From Pseudomonadota bacterium (GTDB lineage Bacteria > Myxococcota_A > Polyangia > GCA-2747355), in NCBI GenBank assembly GCA_016702545.1, contig JADJDT010000014.1:1-64000 (forward strand): DNA of 64,000 nt. Reading direction: 5' to 3'. The first letter of the stretch is position 1. Each line of letters opens with the position of its first letter. A program made the position numbers and the translations under genes. Shown in pieces: positions 21,916 to 31,439 of this stretch. The notes below the pieces were generated by a model. It ran no database searches. It was given only the letters and a program-made list of their open reading frames with translations, and was not told the origin of the DNA.

Positions 21916-22881
21916 TTAGAGCCAGGGGAGGAAGGGCGGCAGCAGGTCGCGCAGCAGCAGCAGCTCGAGCGCCGCCAGGCTCAGGAAGGGTCCGAAGGGC
22001 AGGCGCGCCGCGCCGAGCGGGGCGTCGTCGGGCGCTTCGCTGGGGGCCTCACTGGGCGCTTCGCTGGGGGCCTCACTGGGGGCTTCGCTGGGGGCTTCGC
22101 TGGGGGCCTCACTGGGGGCCTCACTGGGCGTGGGCAGCGCGCGGCGCCGGCGGGCGCTGCGACGCAGCCAAAGCAGGGTCGTGACGCCGATCAGCGTGCC
22201 CTGCAGTGAGGCCAGAAAGAGCGTCGGTAGCAGGGTCTGCCAGCCGAGCAGGCCGGCGATCATCGCGAGCTGTTTCCCATCGCCGTAGCCCATGCCCTGG
22301 CGACCCGTGAGCAGCTCCCAGCCATCGGCGATCAACCGTACCAGGAGGTAGCCGCCGGCCGCGCCGAGCAGACCGTCCCAAAGGTGCGGCAACGACATCC
22401 AGGGCGAGAGCGCGACGGCGATGGGAATGCCCGGGTAGGTGATCGCATTGGGGATGCGCATCGTCGCCAGGTCGATCAAGGCCAGCGCGACCATCGCGAC
22501 GGCGAAGAGCGAGGTGATGGCGAACTGGGCGACCCGCAGCCCGAGGGGGCCCTCGGCCTGGACGACATAGACGTGGTGCAGCCCCACGGCGAGCGACGCC
22601 ACCCCGAGCTCGACGAGGGCGTAGCGTGGCGAATAGCGCGCATCGCAATGGCGGCAGCGCCCGCGGAGCAGCAGGTAGCTCAACACCGGCAGGTTGTCGT
22701 ACCAGGCCACCTCCCGGCCGCAGCTTCGACAATGCGACGGGGGCCGCACGACGGACTCGCCGCGTGGGACGCGCACCACGACGACGTTGCAGAAGCTGCC
22801 CCAGATCGCCCCCCAGCACGCCGCGATGACGACGCCAAAGGGCCCGACCAGGAGCTGATCCCAAAGCGCATATGAGCTCAT
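21916..22881 (-). CDS. pilD: prepilin peptidase/N-methyltransferase (PilD/GspO type)
   Basis: A 321-residue inner-membrane aspartic protease that cleaves and methylates type IV pilin-like prepilins. The N-terminal domain has the GSFCNVVVVRVPRGES motif and two CxxC pairs (HCRSC, RCRHC). The catalytic aspartates are in ALIDLATMRIPN and the GYGDGK motif (GMGYGDGKQ). Several membrane segments are evident. Near residues 269-300 an unusual (Ser-Glu-Ala-Pro)8 repeat links the last transmembrane parts. The start at 22881 (MSSYALWDQ) is preferred over one 69 bp upstream. It is the likely processing enzyme for the five T2SS pseudopilins 16 kb away. Confidence 0.92.
   Translation of the reverse strand: MSSYALWDQLLVGPFGVVIAACWGAIWGSFCNVVVVRVPRGESVVRPPSHCRSCGREVAWYDNLPVLSYLLLRGRCRHCDARYSPRYALVELGVASLAVGLHHVYVVQAEGPLGLRVAQFAITSLFAVAMVALALIDLATMRIPNAITYPGIPIAVALSPWMSLPHLWDGLLGAAGGYLLVRLIADGWELLTGRQGMGYGDGKQLAMIAGLLGWQTLLPTLFLASLQGTLIGVTTLLWLRRSARRRRALPTPSEAPSEAPSEAPSEAPSEAPSEAPSEAPSEAPDDAPLGAARLPFGPFLSLAALELLLLRDLLPPFLPWL
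22031..22126. repeat. 12-bp tandem repeat, eight copies, encoding (SEAP)n in the prepilin peptidase
   Basis: Eight in-frame 12-bp units of two alternating types (GGGGCCTCACTG-like and GGCGCTTCGCTG-like on the plus strand) encode Ser-Glu-Ala-Pro eight times on the minus strand. Copy-number change would lengthen the linker without a frameshift. Confidence 0.9.
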
Positions 22882-22940
22882 CGAGGGCCTTTCAGCGGGT
22901 CGGACCGATTGTTGACAATTCGCGCCGAGACGGCAAACTT

Positions 22941-22992
22941 CCCTGCTCAACGGCCCTGCTCAACGGCCCTGCTCAACGGCCCTGCTCAACGG
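22941..22992. repeat. 13-bp tandem repeat, four perfect copies, upstream of the kinase gene
   Basis: Four identical units of CCCTGCTCAACGG in the leader of the kinase gene, ending 28 bp before its ATG. The unit is not a multiple of three and lies in the 139-bp intergenic region between divergent genes, so it may affect promoter spacing. Confidence 0.9.
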
Positions 22993-23020
22993 CCCGCGCC
23001 GGCTGCACTGCTGACTGTCG

Positions 23021-24049
23021 ATGTTCATCTCCACGCAATTCGGTCAATACCTGCTCAGTGAGCGCATCGGCGTGGGCGGCATGGCCGAGATCTTCAAGGC
23101 CAAGCTGCTCGGTGTCGGTGGCTTCGAGCGCCCGATGGCCGTCAAGCAGATTCTGCCGCAGTACGCGGCCGATCCCGACTTCATCGAGATGTTCATCGAC
23201 GAGGCCAAGATCTCCGTCAAGCTGCAGCACGGCAACATCGTCGGGGTGCACGAGCTGGGGCGGATCGACGGCACCTACTTCATCGCGATGGAGTATGTGC
23301 ACGGACACAACCTCTCCGAGGTCATCGCCGCGGCCAGCAAGCGGGGCCTACCGTTGTCGGTCGATCACGCCGTGCTGATCGGCATCGAGATCTGCAAGGG
23401 GCTCGACTACGCCCATCGCCGCACCGATGAGCAGGGGCAGCCGCTCGGGGTCGTGCATCGTGACCTGAGCCCCGGCAACGTGATGATCTCCTTCGACGGT
23501 GCCGTCAAGATTACGGACTTCGGCATCGCCAAGGCGCGCCACAAGCTCGGCAAGACGGCGATCGGGGCGATTAAGGGCACCTACGGCTACATGTCGCCCG
23601 AGCAGCTCGCAGGGCACCCGGTCGACAGCCGCTCGGACCTCTTCAGCACGGGCATCCTGCTCTTCGAGCTGCTGACGGGCCAACAGCTCTTTCCGGGCAG
23701 CACCGACCTCGAGGCCGTCGAGCGCGCAAGGGAGGCGCGGGTGACGCCGCCCTCCCTGGTTTCGGAGCGGGTGCCACCGGGGCTCGACATGATCGTGCTG
23801 CGCGCGCTCGAGCGCGAGGTGGAAGACCGCTACGCGGACGCCAACGCGATGCAGCTCGCGCTGTCGCGCTTTCTCTTCACCAGTGGTCGCGGCGCCAGCT
23901 CGGCGACGCTCGGTGCCTACCTCCGCGAGCTCTTTCCCAACGACGAGCAGGGGAGCGCGCAGTCCGAGGCCACCTCCCTGGAGGTGCCCGAGCGGGGCCC
24001 CGCGCGCCGGGTTGGAGGCCCCCGCGCGGCGGCGGCGAGCGAGCGCTGA
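23021..24049 (+). CDS. eukaryotic-type serine/threonine protein kinase
   Basis: A 342-residue kinase. The Gly-rich loop (GVGGMAEIFKA), the ATP-binding Lys (MAVKQI, K42), the catalytic loop VVHRDLSPGN and the DFGIAK motif are all present, followed by GTYGYMSPEQ and FSTGILLFELLTGQQLF. In the myxobacterial-type family such kinases often continue into a membrane segment and PEGA domains; here the frame stops at 24049 and a PEGA protein starts 42 bp later in another frame. It probably phosphorylates Ser/Thr targets at the membrane. The gene pair may be a split kinase-PEGA fusion (see findings). Confidence 0.9.
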   Translation: MFISTQFGQYLLSERIGVGGMAEIFKAKLLGVGGFERPMAVKQILPQYAADPDFIEMFIDEAKISVKLQHGNIVGVHELGRIDGTYFIAMEYVHGHNLSEVIAAASKRGLPLSVDHAVLIGIEICKGLDYAHRRTDEQGQPLGVVHRDLSPGNVMISFDGAVKITDFGIAKARHKLGKTAIGAIKGTYGYMSPEQLAGHPVDSRSDLFSTGILLFELLTGQQLFPGSTDLEAVERAREARVTPPSLVSERVPPGLDMIVLRALEREVEDRYADANAMQLALSRFLFTSGRGASSATLGAYLRELFPNDEQGSAQSEATSLEVPERGPARRVGGPRAAAASER

Positions 24050-24090
24050 GCCCGACGGGGACGCAGTCGTATGCGGTCCGTGCCGAGCTG

Positions 24091-25761
24091 GTGCAGGCCG
24101 CGGCGGAGGCCGGCGAGAGCGCAGGTGCGCACGGCGCGGTGCGGGCCGTGGTGGCGGTCAAGAGCGCCGCCGCCGAGGAGACGCTGGCGCTCCCGACGCT
24201 GGCCGAGGGCCTCGCGGGCGCGCCGGCCCCAGCGCAGGTGGCACCAGCGGCGGCCTTCGCGGCGGCCCTCTTCAGCGCGGAGGCCGACGCTGCCCAGGCA
24301 GATCGCCCGGGCGCCGCGCCCTCGAGCGGCGACGATCCCTGGTCGGCGGGGACTCCCGCCGCGGCGGCGAGCCCGCGACGGCGCACGGCGTCATTTACGC
24401 CGCCGGCCACTCCCATGGCGCAGGTGAGCAGACGTCAAGAGCTGCAGCCGGGTCGCGGCGAGTGGTCGGGACCCGAGGGCGGGGCCGCCGCGTCGGACGC
24501 GGCCATCCGGCCCGAGCCGATCGCGGCGACCCGGGGCGAAGAACCGCGCCCGCCGCGCAGCGACGCTTCGGTGATGGCGCTGCTGATGCGGCCGGAGGTG
24601 GTCGCGGCGCCGTCGGTCGATTTCTCGTCGGCCGATTTCTCGTCGTCGGGACGCAGCGCCGCCGCGTCATCGGCCTCGTGGGGCTCCCTGCCTTTTCCAC
24701 CGCCCGAGGCCGCGGCTGCGAGCGAGGGCCGCAGCGTGGGCGCCGGCGGGGACGCGAGCGCCGTCAACCCGCTGGCCCATCGGAAGCTGCTCTCGGCCAC
24801 GATGCAGCTCTTCGTGCGGAACTTCGGTGACGTCGACCACCTGGACCTGGGTGCGTCCGGCGTTACGGAGCATGAGGAGCAGGCGCGGGCGTCGCGTGCG
24901 GTCAAGCTGACCCTGCTGAGCTGGGTCCTGATCGGGCTGATCGTCGCCACCGCCGCCTCGTTTCTGGTCTATCGCAAGACGCGCCTGGTCCAGCAGGACG
25001 TCGACGACGGGACGGCCCTGCTGACCGGTGACGACCTGCGCGGCGCGGCGGGCGGAGCGGCCGCCACGCCGGCTGCGCCCCGGCGCGGGGCGGTCGCGGT
25101 CAGTGTCGATCCTGCCGATGCGGTGGTGTTGCTCCACGTGGGCGACACGCCCGCAACGGTTGGGGACCTCGACCTTGGTCGAGCGCACCTGCTGCGGCTG
25201 GAACGGGAGGGCTACGCGGCCGTCGAACGCACCCTCACCCCCGCGGAGATCACGGCCGGTCAGCCCGTGGCGATCACGCTGCAACCGACCGGTGCCGGGG
25301 CCGATCAGGCGACCGTGGGCACGGTGCCTGAGGGCCCCAGCGCGGGCCGCCGCGGGACGGTCAGCGTCACCTCGGATCCGCCCGGCGCCACCCTTTGGTT
25401 GGCCGTGGGGCGCGGCCAGGCCGAGCTGCCCGAGGTGCCGATCGCACGCTACTACTTCAAGATCATGCGCAGCGGCTATCAGGTCGCCTTCGTCAGCTTG
25501 TCCGAGGCGCAGTTCGAGGAGGGTGGCGGGACCGCCCGCGAGGCCGTCAGCTTGACGCGCCTCGAGGAGCCCGCACCCGCGGCCACGCCCGCGGGGACAC
25601 CGACCGTGGCGCGTCCGCAGCGGCCGGTGGCGCGCGTGCGCGAGACGGTGCCCCGCGCGCGGCCGGCGCCAACGCCGGCGCGTCCTCGGCCGGCACCCGT
25701 CGAGCGCAAGCGACCGGTTCGCGCGCGGCGTAGCTTGACCCTGCCCAGCTGGGCGAATTGA
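24091..25761 (+). CDS. membrane-anchored PEGA-domain protein
   Basis: A 556-residue protein starting at GTG with no strong ribosome-binding site. Residues 1-240 are Ala/Pro-rich and disordered. A single transmembrane helix (LLSWVLIGLIVATAASFLVY) is near residues 276-295. The C-terminal part has two PEGA-like segments, PADAVVLLHVGDTPATVGDL and SDPPGATLWLAVGRGQAEL, and an Arg/Pro-rich tail. PEGA domains bind cell-envelope polysaccharide in some families. It sits directly after the kinase gene, and the combined architecture kinase-TM-PEGA is a known single-protein arrangement, so this may be the second half of a broken gene. Its stop lies in the first unit of the 18-bp tandem repeat. Confidence 0.75.
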   Translation: MQAAAEAGESAGAHGAVRAVVAVKSAAAEETLALPTLAEGLAGAPAPAQVAPAAAFAAALFSAEADAAQADRPGAAPSSGDDPWSAGTPAAAASPRRRTASFTPPATPMAQVSRRQELQPGRGEWSGPEGGAAASDAAIRPEPIAATRGEEPRPPRSDASVMALLMRPEVVAAPSVDFSSADFSSSGRSAAASSASWGSLPFPPPEAAAASEGRSVGAGGDASAVNPLAHRKLLSATMQLFVRNFGDVDHLDLGASGVTEHEEQARASRAVKLTLLSWVLIGLIVATAASFLVYRKTRLVQQDVDDGTALLTGDDLRGAAGGAAATPAAPRRGAVAVSVDPADAVVLLHVGDTPATVGDLDLGRAHLLRLEREGYAAVERTLTPAEITAGQPVAITLQPTGAGADQATVGTVPEGPSAGRRGTVSVTSDPPGATLWLAVGRGQAELPEVPIARYYFKIMRSGYQVAFVSLSEAQFEEGGGTAREAVSLTRLEEPAPAATPAGTPTVARPQRPVARVRETVPRARPAPTPARPRPAPVERKRPVRARRSLTLPSWAN

Positions 25762-25856
25762 CCGCGCTGGGCGAATTGACCGCGCTGGGCGAATTGACCG
25801 CGCTGGGCGAATTGACCGCGCTGGGCGCATCGACCCCGTTGGGCGCATCGACGCGG
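25749..25856. repeat. 18-bp tandem repeat, four perfect plus two degenerate copies
   Basis: Units start at 25749, 25767, 25785 and 25803 (CTGGGCGAATTGACCGCG), then two divergent units at 25821 and 25839 containing GGGCGCATCGAC. The first unit contains the stop codon of the PEGA gene; the repeat ends 5 bp before the prmC start at 25862 and fills the whole intergenic region. Confidence 0.95.
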
Positions 25857-25861
25857 CGACC

Positions 25862-26764
25862 GTGAGCGAGCGTGTGGCGCGCCAAGATCGCGCGACCGCG
25901 AGCTGGACGGTGCGCGAGCTGCTGGCCTGGACCACCGAGCGGTTCGCGGCGCTGTCGTCGTCGCCTCGGCTCGAGGCCGAGCTGCTGCTGGCCCACGGCC
26001 TCGGCGTCGATCGCCTCCAGCTCTATCTCGATTTCGACAAACCCCTCACGGCGGACGAGCTGCGGACCTATCGCGCCGCGGTAAGGCGACGGCTCGCGCA
26101 CGAGCCGGTGGCCTACATCACCGGTTCGCGCGAGTTCTGGTCGCGGCGCTTCGCCGTCTCGCCGGCCGTCCTCGTGCCGCGGCCGGAAACGGAGCTGCTG
26201 GTCGAGCAGGCCGTCGGCTGGCTGCGCGGGCGGCTGGCCACGACCCCGCGGCCGGTGGTGCTGGACGTGGGTACGGGCTCGGGTGCGATTGCGGTCGCCG
26301 TCGCGCTCGAGCTGCCCGAGGCCCGAGTGGTGGCCGTCGACCTGTCCTTCGCCGCGGTGGCCACGGCGCGGGTCAATGCGGCGACGCATGGCGCGCCCGT
26401 GCGGTGCCTCTGCGGCGATCTGCTCGCCCCCTTCGTGGCGCGACCGGTCTTCGACCTCGTGCTGGCGAACCTGCCCTACGTGGTGAGCGGCGAGCTCGCG
26501 GCGCTGAGCCCCGAGGTGCGCGACTGGGAGCCGCGGCACGCGTTGGACGGAGGTGTGGACGGGCTGCAGGCGATCCGCGCCCTGGTCGGCCAACTGGGTG
26601 TGCGGCTGCGCGCGGGTGGGCAGGTGCTGCTCGAGGTCGGCGCCGGGCAGGCCCCGGCGGTGGCCGAGCTGCTGCGCGCGTCGGGGCTCGAGGGCGTGAC
26701 GGTGTGGCGCGACCTGGCGGGGATCGAGCGCGTGGTCGGTGGGTCGTCGATTGCCGCCCTGTGA
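25862..26764 (+). CDS. prmC: peptide chain release factor N5-glutamine methyltransferase
   Basis: A 300-residue SAM-dependent methyltransferase that methylates the GGQ glutamine of release factors. The N-terminal helical domain contains RLEAELLLAHGLGVDR and YITGSREFWSRRFAV; the SAM site is VLDVGTGSGAIAV, and the catalytic tetrapeptide is NLPY (LANLPYVV) instead of the common NPPY. NLPY occurs in other bacteria, so it is not treated as a defect. The start GTG at 25862 follows the 18-bp repeat. It is read with the kinase and PEGA genes. Confidence 0.92.
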   Translation: MSERVARQDRATASWTVRELLAWTTERFAALSSSPRLEAELLLAHGLGVDRLQLYLDFDKPLTADELRTYRAAVRRRLAHEPVAYITGSREFWSRRFAVSPAVLVPRPETELLVEQAVGWLRGRLATTPRPVVLDVGTGSGAIAVAVALELPEARVVAVDLSFAAVATARVNAATHGAPVRCLCGDLLAPFVARPVFDLVLANLPYVVSGELAALSPEVRDWEPRHALDGGVDGLQAIRALVGQLGVRLRAGGQVLLEVGAGQAPAVAELLRASGLEGVTVWRDLAGIERVVGGSSIAAL

Positions 26765-26847
26765 TGGCACTCGGCCCTGGCTGCGGTAGAGTGGTTGGCG
26801 TGGGTCCTTGGCGCAGACCGTCGGCGCGCTCGGTCGGAGGTGCAGGG

Positions 26848-27174
26848 ATGATCCGCTCGATCAGCCGAAGGTGGGTCCTGCCAGTGCTGCTGATTGGCGC
26901 GCTGGGGACGACCCCGGCCTGTTCTCCCTACCTGGTGCGCGACATCGCCAACGCCGCTGTGTTGACGGCGGTGATCGTCGGCACGGCGCACCTGCTGGCG
27001 CATCACGACGCCCACATGCACCACGAGCACTGCGGCCACCACCGGCGCTGGCACCAGGGCCATTGGACCTACTACTACGGCGGCCATTGGGAGTACTACG
27101 AGCCGCGGCGCCGCGGCTGGTACTACTACGAGGACCCGGAAGGGTACGAAGGGTACGACTACGGCGAATACTGA
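26848..27174 (+). CDS. small His/Tyr-rich lipoprotein of unknown function
   Basis: A 108-residue protein with a signal peptide ending in TTPACS, a lipobox-like sequence, followed by a hydrophobic stretch and a region rich in His (HHDAHMHHEHCGHH) and then Tyr/Trp/Arg/Glu (YYYGGHWEYYEPRRRGWYYYEDPEGYEGYDY). The His cluster could bind metal, but no family is recognised. It has a plausible GCAGGG site. It overlaps the stop of the CpaF-like gene tail to tail by 16 bp. Confidence 0.6.
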   Translation: MIRSISRRWVLPVLLIGALGTTPACSPYLVRDIANAAVLTAVIVGTAHLLAHHDAHMHHEHCGHHRRWHQGHWTYYYGGHWEYYEPRRRGWYYYEDPEGYEGYDYGEY

Positions 27175-28379
27175 CCCGCCCGGGTGCGCGGACGGTCGCC
27201 GGTCGCATGGCCGGCCGGGGCGGCGCCCACCGCGGGATAGCCGTAGGTCGTCGGGTCGAAGAAGGCCGGCACCAGGTCGTCGAAGCCGTCCAGGACCAGG
27301 CGCTCGCGAAAGGTCGGCAACACGCCGGTGGGCGTGAGCTGGCCGACGACGCGGTCGCCACGGGCCCCGCGCCGCTGCTGGAACGTGAAGAGCTCCTGCA
27401 CGCGGTAGTCGCCGCGATCGTCGAGCGGCAGCACCTCGCTGATCGCGGTGACGCGGCGCGAGCCGTCGCGCAGCCGGGCCACGCACACCACCAGGTCGAT
27501 CGCCGAGGCCACCTGGGCGCGCAGCGCGCGCAGCGGCAGACCGACCTCCGCCAGCAGCGCCAGGCTCTCGAGGCGTGTCAGCGTCTCGAGCGGGCTGTTC
27601 GCATGGCAGGTGCTGATGGTGCCGCCGTGCCCGGTGTTCATCGCCTGCAGCAGGTCGAAGCACTCGCCGCCGCGGACCTCCCCGATCACGATGCGGTCGG
27701 GGCGCAGTCGCAGCGCCGAGTGCAGCAGGTCACGCAAGGAGACGGCACCGCGGCCTTGCGCGTCGGCGGGGCGACTCTCGAGCGAGACCAGGTGGCGCGA
27801 GCCGAGCTGAAGCTCCGCCGAGTCCTCGATCGTCACCACGCGCTCGCGGGTCGGGATGAAGGCCGCGAGGGCGTTGAGCAGCGTGGTCTTGCCGCTGCCC
27901 GTGCCGCCGGCCAGCATCAGGTTCTTCTGCGCCAGGATGCAGACCTCGAGCCAGCGCGCGGCCTCGCCGGTCAGCGCGCCGAGGCGGACCAGGTCGGCGA
28001 CCTGCAGGCCTCCGGGGTGGAATTTGCGAATCGCGACGACCGTGCCGCAGCGGGCCAGCGGTGGCAGCACGACGTGGATGCGCGAGCCATCGGGGAGGCG
28101 CGCGTCGAGTCGCGGTTGTTGCTCGTTGAGCGGGCGGCCGACGAACTGCGCCATGTTGCGCGCGGCGGCCAGCAGCCCGTCGCTGGTGAAGCGCCGCCCG
28201 GTGCGCTCGAGCCGTCCTTCGCGCTCGACCCAGATCTCCTCGGCCCCGTTGATCAGGATCTCGGTCACCGCCGGATCGTCGAGGAACTCGGCGATCGGCG
28301 CGAGGAAGGCGCGCAACGAGGTCGAGAAGATCGATCCGAGCGTGGGACGGGGCGGGGCTGAGGAGGGGGGCGAGGGCAT
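27159..28379 (-). CDS. CpaF/TadA-family secretion ATPase
   Basis: A 406-residue GspE-superfamily ATPase of the CpaF type. An N-terminal domain leads into VTEILINGAEEIWVERE, then LPPLARCGTVVAIRKF, Walker A AGGTGSGKTTLL, an Asp box (RVVTIEDSAELQL), and GEVRGGECFDLLQAMNTGHGG. Such ATPases power Tad-type pili or type IV-related secretion, but no other tad/flp gene is in the window. The start at 28379 was chosen because upstream sequence belongs to the neighbouring mgtE frame. It starts 2 bp after mgtE stops, so they likely share an mRNA. Confidence 0.85.
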   Translation of the reverse strand: MPSPPSSAPPRPTLGSIFSTSLRAFLAPIAEFLDDPAVTEILINGAEEIWVEREGRLERTGRRFTSDGLLAAARNMAQFVGRPLNEQQPRLDARLPDGSRIHVVLPPLARCGTVVAIRKFHPGGLQVADLVRLGALTGEAARWLEVCILAQKNLMLAGGTGSGKTTLLNALAAFIPTRERVVTIEDSAELQLGSRHLVSLESRPADAQGRGAVSLRDLLHSALRLRPDRIVIGEVRGGECFDLLQAMNTGHGGTISTCHANSPLETLTRLESLALLAEVGLPLRALRAQVASAIDLVVCVARLRDGSRRVTAISEVLPLDDRGDYRVQELFTFQQRRGARGDRVVGQLTPTGVLPTFRERLVLDGFDDLVPAFFDPTTYGYPAVGAAPAGHATGDRPRTRAGQYSP

Positions 28380-28381
28380 CG

Positions 28382-29707
28382 TCAAAGCATCGTGCCGCTG
28401 AGGATCAAGTCGGCCGTCGAGAAGTAGATCACCAACCCGGTGACGTCGACCAGCGTGGCGACGAAGGGGGCGGAGGCGCTGGCAGGGTCGAAGCCGAGCC
28501 GACGCAGGACGAAGGGCAGCATCGAACCGGAGAGCGTGCCGAAGGTGACGACGCCGACCAGGCTGCACGAGACGGCCGCCGCCACGCGCAGGTAGTGTGG
28601 GCCGTAGGTATGGAACAACGCCTGCCAGAGGACGATGCGCACCAGCCCCAGCAGCGCCAGCACGCACCCCAGGCTGAAGCCCGCCGTGACCTCGCGGTGC
28701 ATGATGCGCCACCAGTCACGCAGCTTGACCTCGCCGAGGGCCATCGCGCGAATGACCAGCGTGGCGGCCTGCGATCCCGAGTTGCCCCCGCTGGAGATGA
28801 TCAGCGGCACGAAGAGCGCCAGCACCACCGCGCGCGCGATCTCCCGCTCGAAGTGCGCCATCGCGCTGGCGGTCAGCATCTCGCCGACGAAGAGCACGCT
28901 CAGCCAGACGGCCCGCGCGCGGATCATCGTCCAGAGGCTCGTCTGCATGTAAGGCGCATCGAGCGCGGCCAGACCGCCGAACTTGTGGACGTCCTCGGTG
29001 GCCTCCTCCTGCACGACGTCGACGATGTCATCGATCGTGACGATACCGCGCATGTGGCGCTCGGCGTCGAGCACGGGGACGGCGACCAGGTCCTGCTGCG
29101 CGATGATGCGCGCGACCTGCTCCTGGTCCATGTCCTCGGGGACGGTGACCACGTCGGTCTCCATCACGTCGCGCACCAGCGCCGTGGGGGCGGCGGTAAA
29201 CAGATCGCGGAACGAGACCACGCCCAGCAGGTGCTGCTCCGCGTCGAGCACGTAGGCGTAGTAGAGCGTCTCCAGCCGCGTGCGGGCCTGGCGCCGCAGG
29301 TAGCTGATCGCCTCGTCGGCCGTCATGTCGGGTCGCATCCGCGCGAAGCGCGGGCTCATCAGGCCGCCGGCCGCGTCCTCGGCGTAGGCCAGCAGCGCCG
29401 TGACCTCGCGCCGCGTCGGATCGTCGAGCAGCTCCATCAGCGCGCGCCGCTGGTCGGTCGGCACCTCTTGCAGCACGTCGGCGGTGTCGTCGGGGGCCAG
29501 CATGCGCATCCAGAGGCGCCGCTCGCCCGCGGGTAGCCCGAGCAGGATGGTCGCCTGGTCCAGCGGCGCGAGCGCGAGGAAGAAGTCGTCGGCGCCCTCG
29601 GAGTCGAGCATGCGAAAGCCGAGCACGCGGTCCACCGGCGCGAGAATCGGCCAGATCTCGCGCAGATCGTCCAGGGCCAGGCGCTCACTAACGGGGGGAG
29701 AAGCCAT
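28382..29707 (-). CDS. mgtE: magnesium transporter MgtE
   Basis: A 441-residue Mg2+ transporter. The N-terminal helical domain contains LPAGERRLWMRMLAPDDTADVLQEVP, followed by two CBS domains (VMETDVVTVPEDMDQEQVARI; GIVTIDDIVDVVQEEATEDV) and a transmembrane domain with GGNSGSQAATLVIRAMALGE, the conserved ion-path block. The start at 29707 is preceded by a GAGGTGG site; longer starts would run into the divergent regulator. It is divergent from the NtrC-type regulator gene and cotranscribed with the CpaF-like ATPase. Confidence 0.93.
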   Translation of the reverse strand: MASPPVSERLALDDLREIWPILAPVDRVLGFRMLDSEGADDFFLALAPLDQATILLGLPAGERRLWMRMLAPDDTADVLQEVPTDQRRALMELLDDPTRREVTALLAYAEDAAGGLMSPRFARMRPDMTADEAISYLRRQARTRLETLYYAYVLDAEQHLLGVVSFRDLFTAAPTALVRDVMETDVVTVPEDMDQEQVARIIAQQDLVAVPVLDAERHMRGIVTIDDIVDVVQEEATEDVHKFGGLAALDAPYMQTSLWTMIRARAVWLSVLFVGEMLTASAMAHFEREIARAVVLALFVPLIISSGGNSGSQAATLVIRAMALGEVKLRDWWRIMHREVTAGFSLGCVLALLGLVRIVLWQALFHTYGPHYLRVAAAVSCSLVGVVTFGTLSGSMLPFVLRRLGFDPASASAPFVATLVDVTGLVIYFSTADLILSGTML

Positions 29708-29840
29708 CCACCCACCTCGACCGTCCTTCCCTATAGCCCTTCGTGATCGCCGGGTCACGCGCGAAGTGGGATCGAGCGCGGCGACCGTGGGCTCGTTTGT
29801 CAGCGGCGAAGGGCGCGTGTCATGATGCCGGCTCCCGACC

Positions 29841-31250
<1,410 letters not shown>

Positions 31251-31321
31251 CAACCTGGCGAGGGGTGGCCGGACGGCGTGCCAAATTGGCGGAGCGCCGG
31301 CTGACGACCGCGCGCTTCCGA

Positions 31322-31340
31322 GCAATTATCAAGTAATTGC
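31322..31340. promoter_or_regulatory. inverted repeat, candidate activator binding site upstream of gspC
   Basis: A perfect 7-bp dyad, GCAATTA, 5-nt spacer, TAATTGC. It is AT-rich in a GC-rich context, 23 bp before the -24 element of the sigma-54 promoter. It lies between the NtrC-type gene and gspC and is a good candidate for that regulator or another dimeric one. Confidence 0.55.
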
Positions 31341-31363
31341 GATGTCTTGAGAATCGCAGGTGA

Positions 31364-31379
31364 TGGCACCTGGCTTGCT
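31364..31379 (+). promoter_or_regulatory. sigma-54 (-24/-12) promoter for the gsp operon
   Basis: The sequence TGGCAC, 5-nt spacer, TTGCT matches the sigma-54 consensus core (TGGCAC-N5-TTGC) at 31364-31369 and 31375-31379. It lies 114 bp after the NtrC-type regulator and 61 bp before the gspC ATG. A transcript start near 31390 excludes the alternative upstream TTG start at 31347. Confidence 0.65.
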
Positions 31380-31419
31380 TTCCTTGAACCTCGGGCGGGT
31401 GTGCCGACGCAGCGTCGGG

Positions 31420-31436
31420 CCCCGCCTTCGGCGGGG
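31420..31436 (+). promoter_or_regulatory. leader hairpin just upstream of gspC
   Basis: CCCCGCC, TTCG tetraloop, GCGGGG: a very stable stem with a classic UUCG loop ending 3 bp before the gspC ATG and covering the position where a ribosome-binding site should be. It could influence translation initiation of gspC. Confidence 0.55.
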
Positions 31437-31439
31437 TCC

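Noticed and set aside
22941..22992. Short direct repeats considered as CRISPR
   Set aside because: The units are contiguous with no spacers; no cas genes are in the window.
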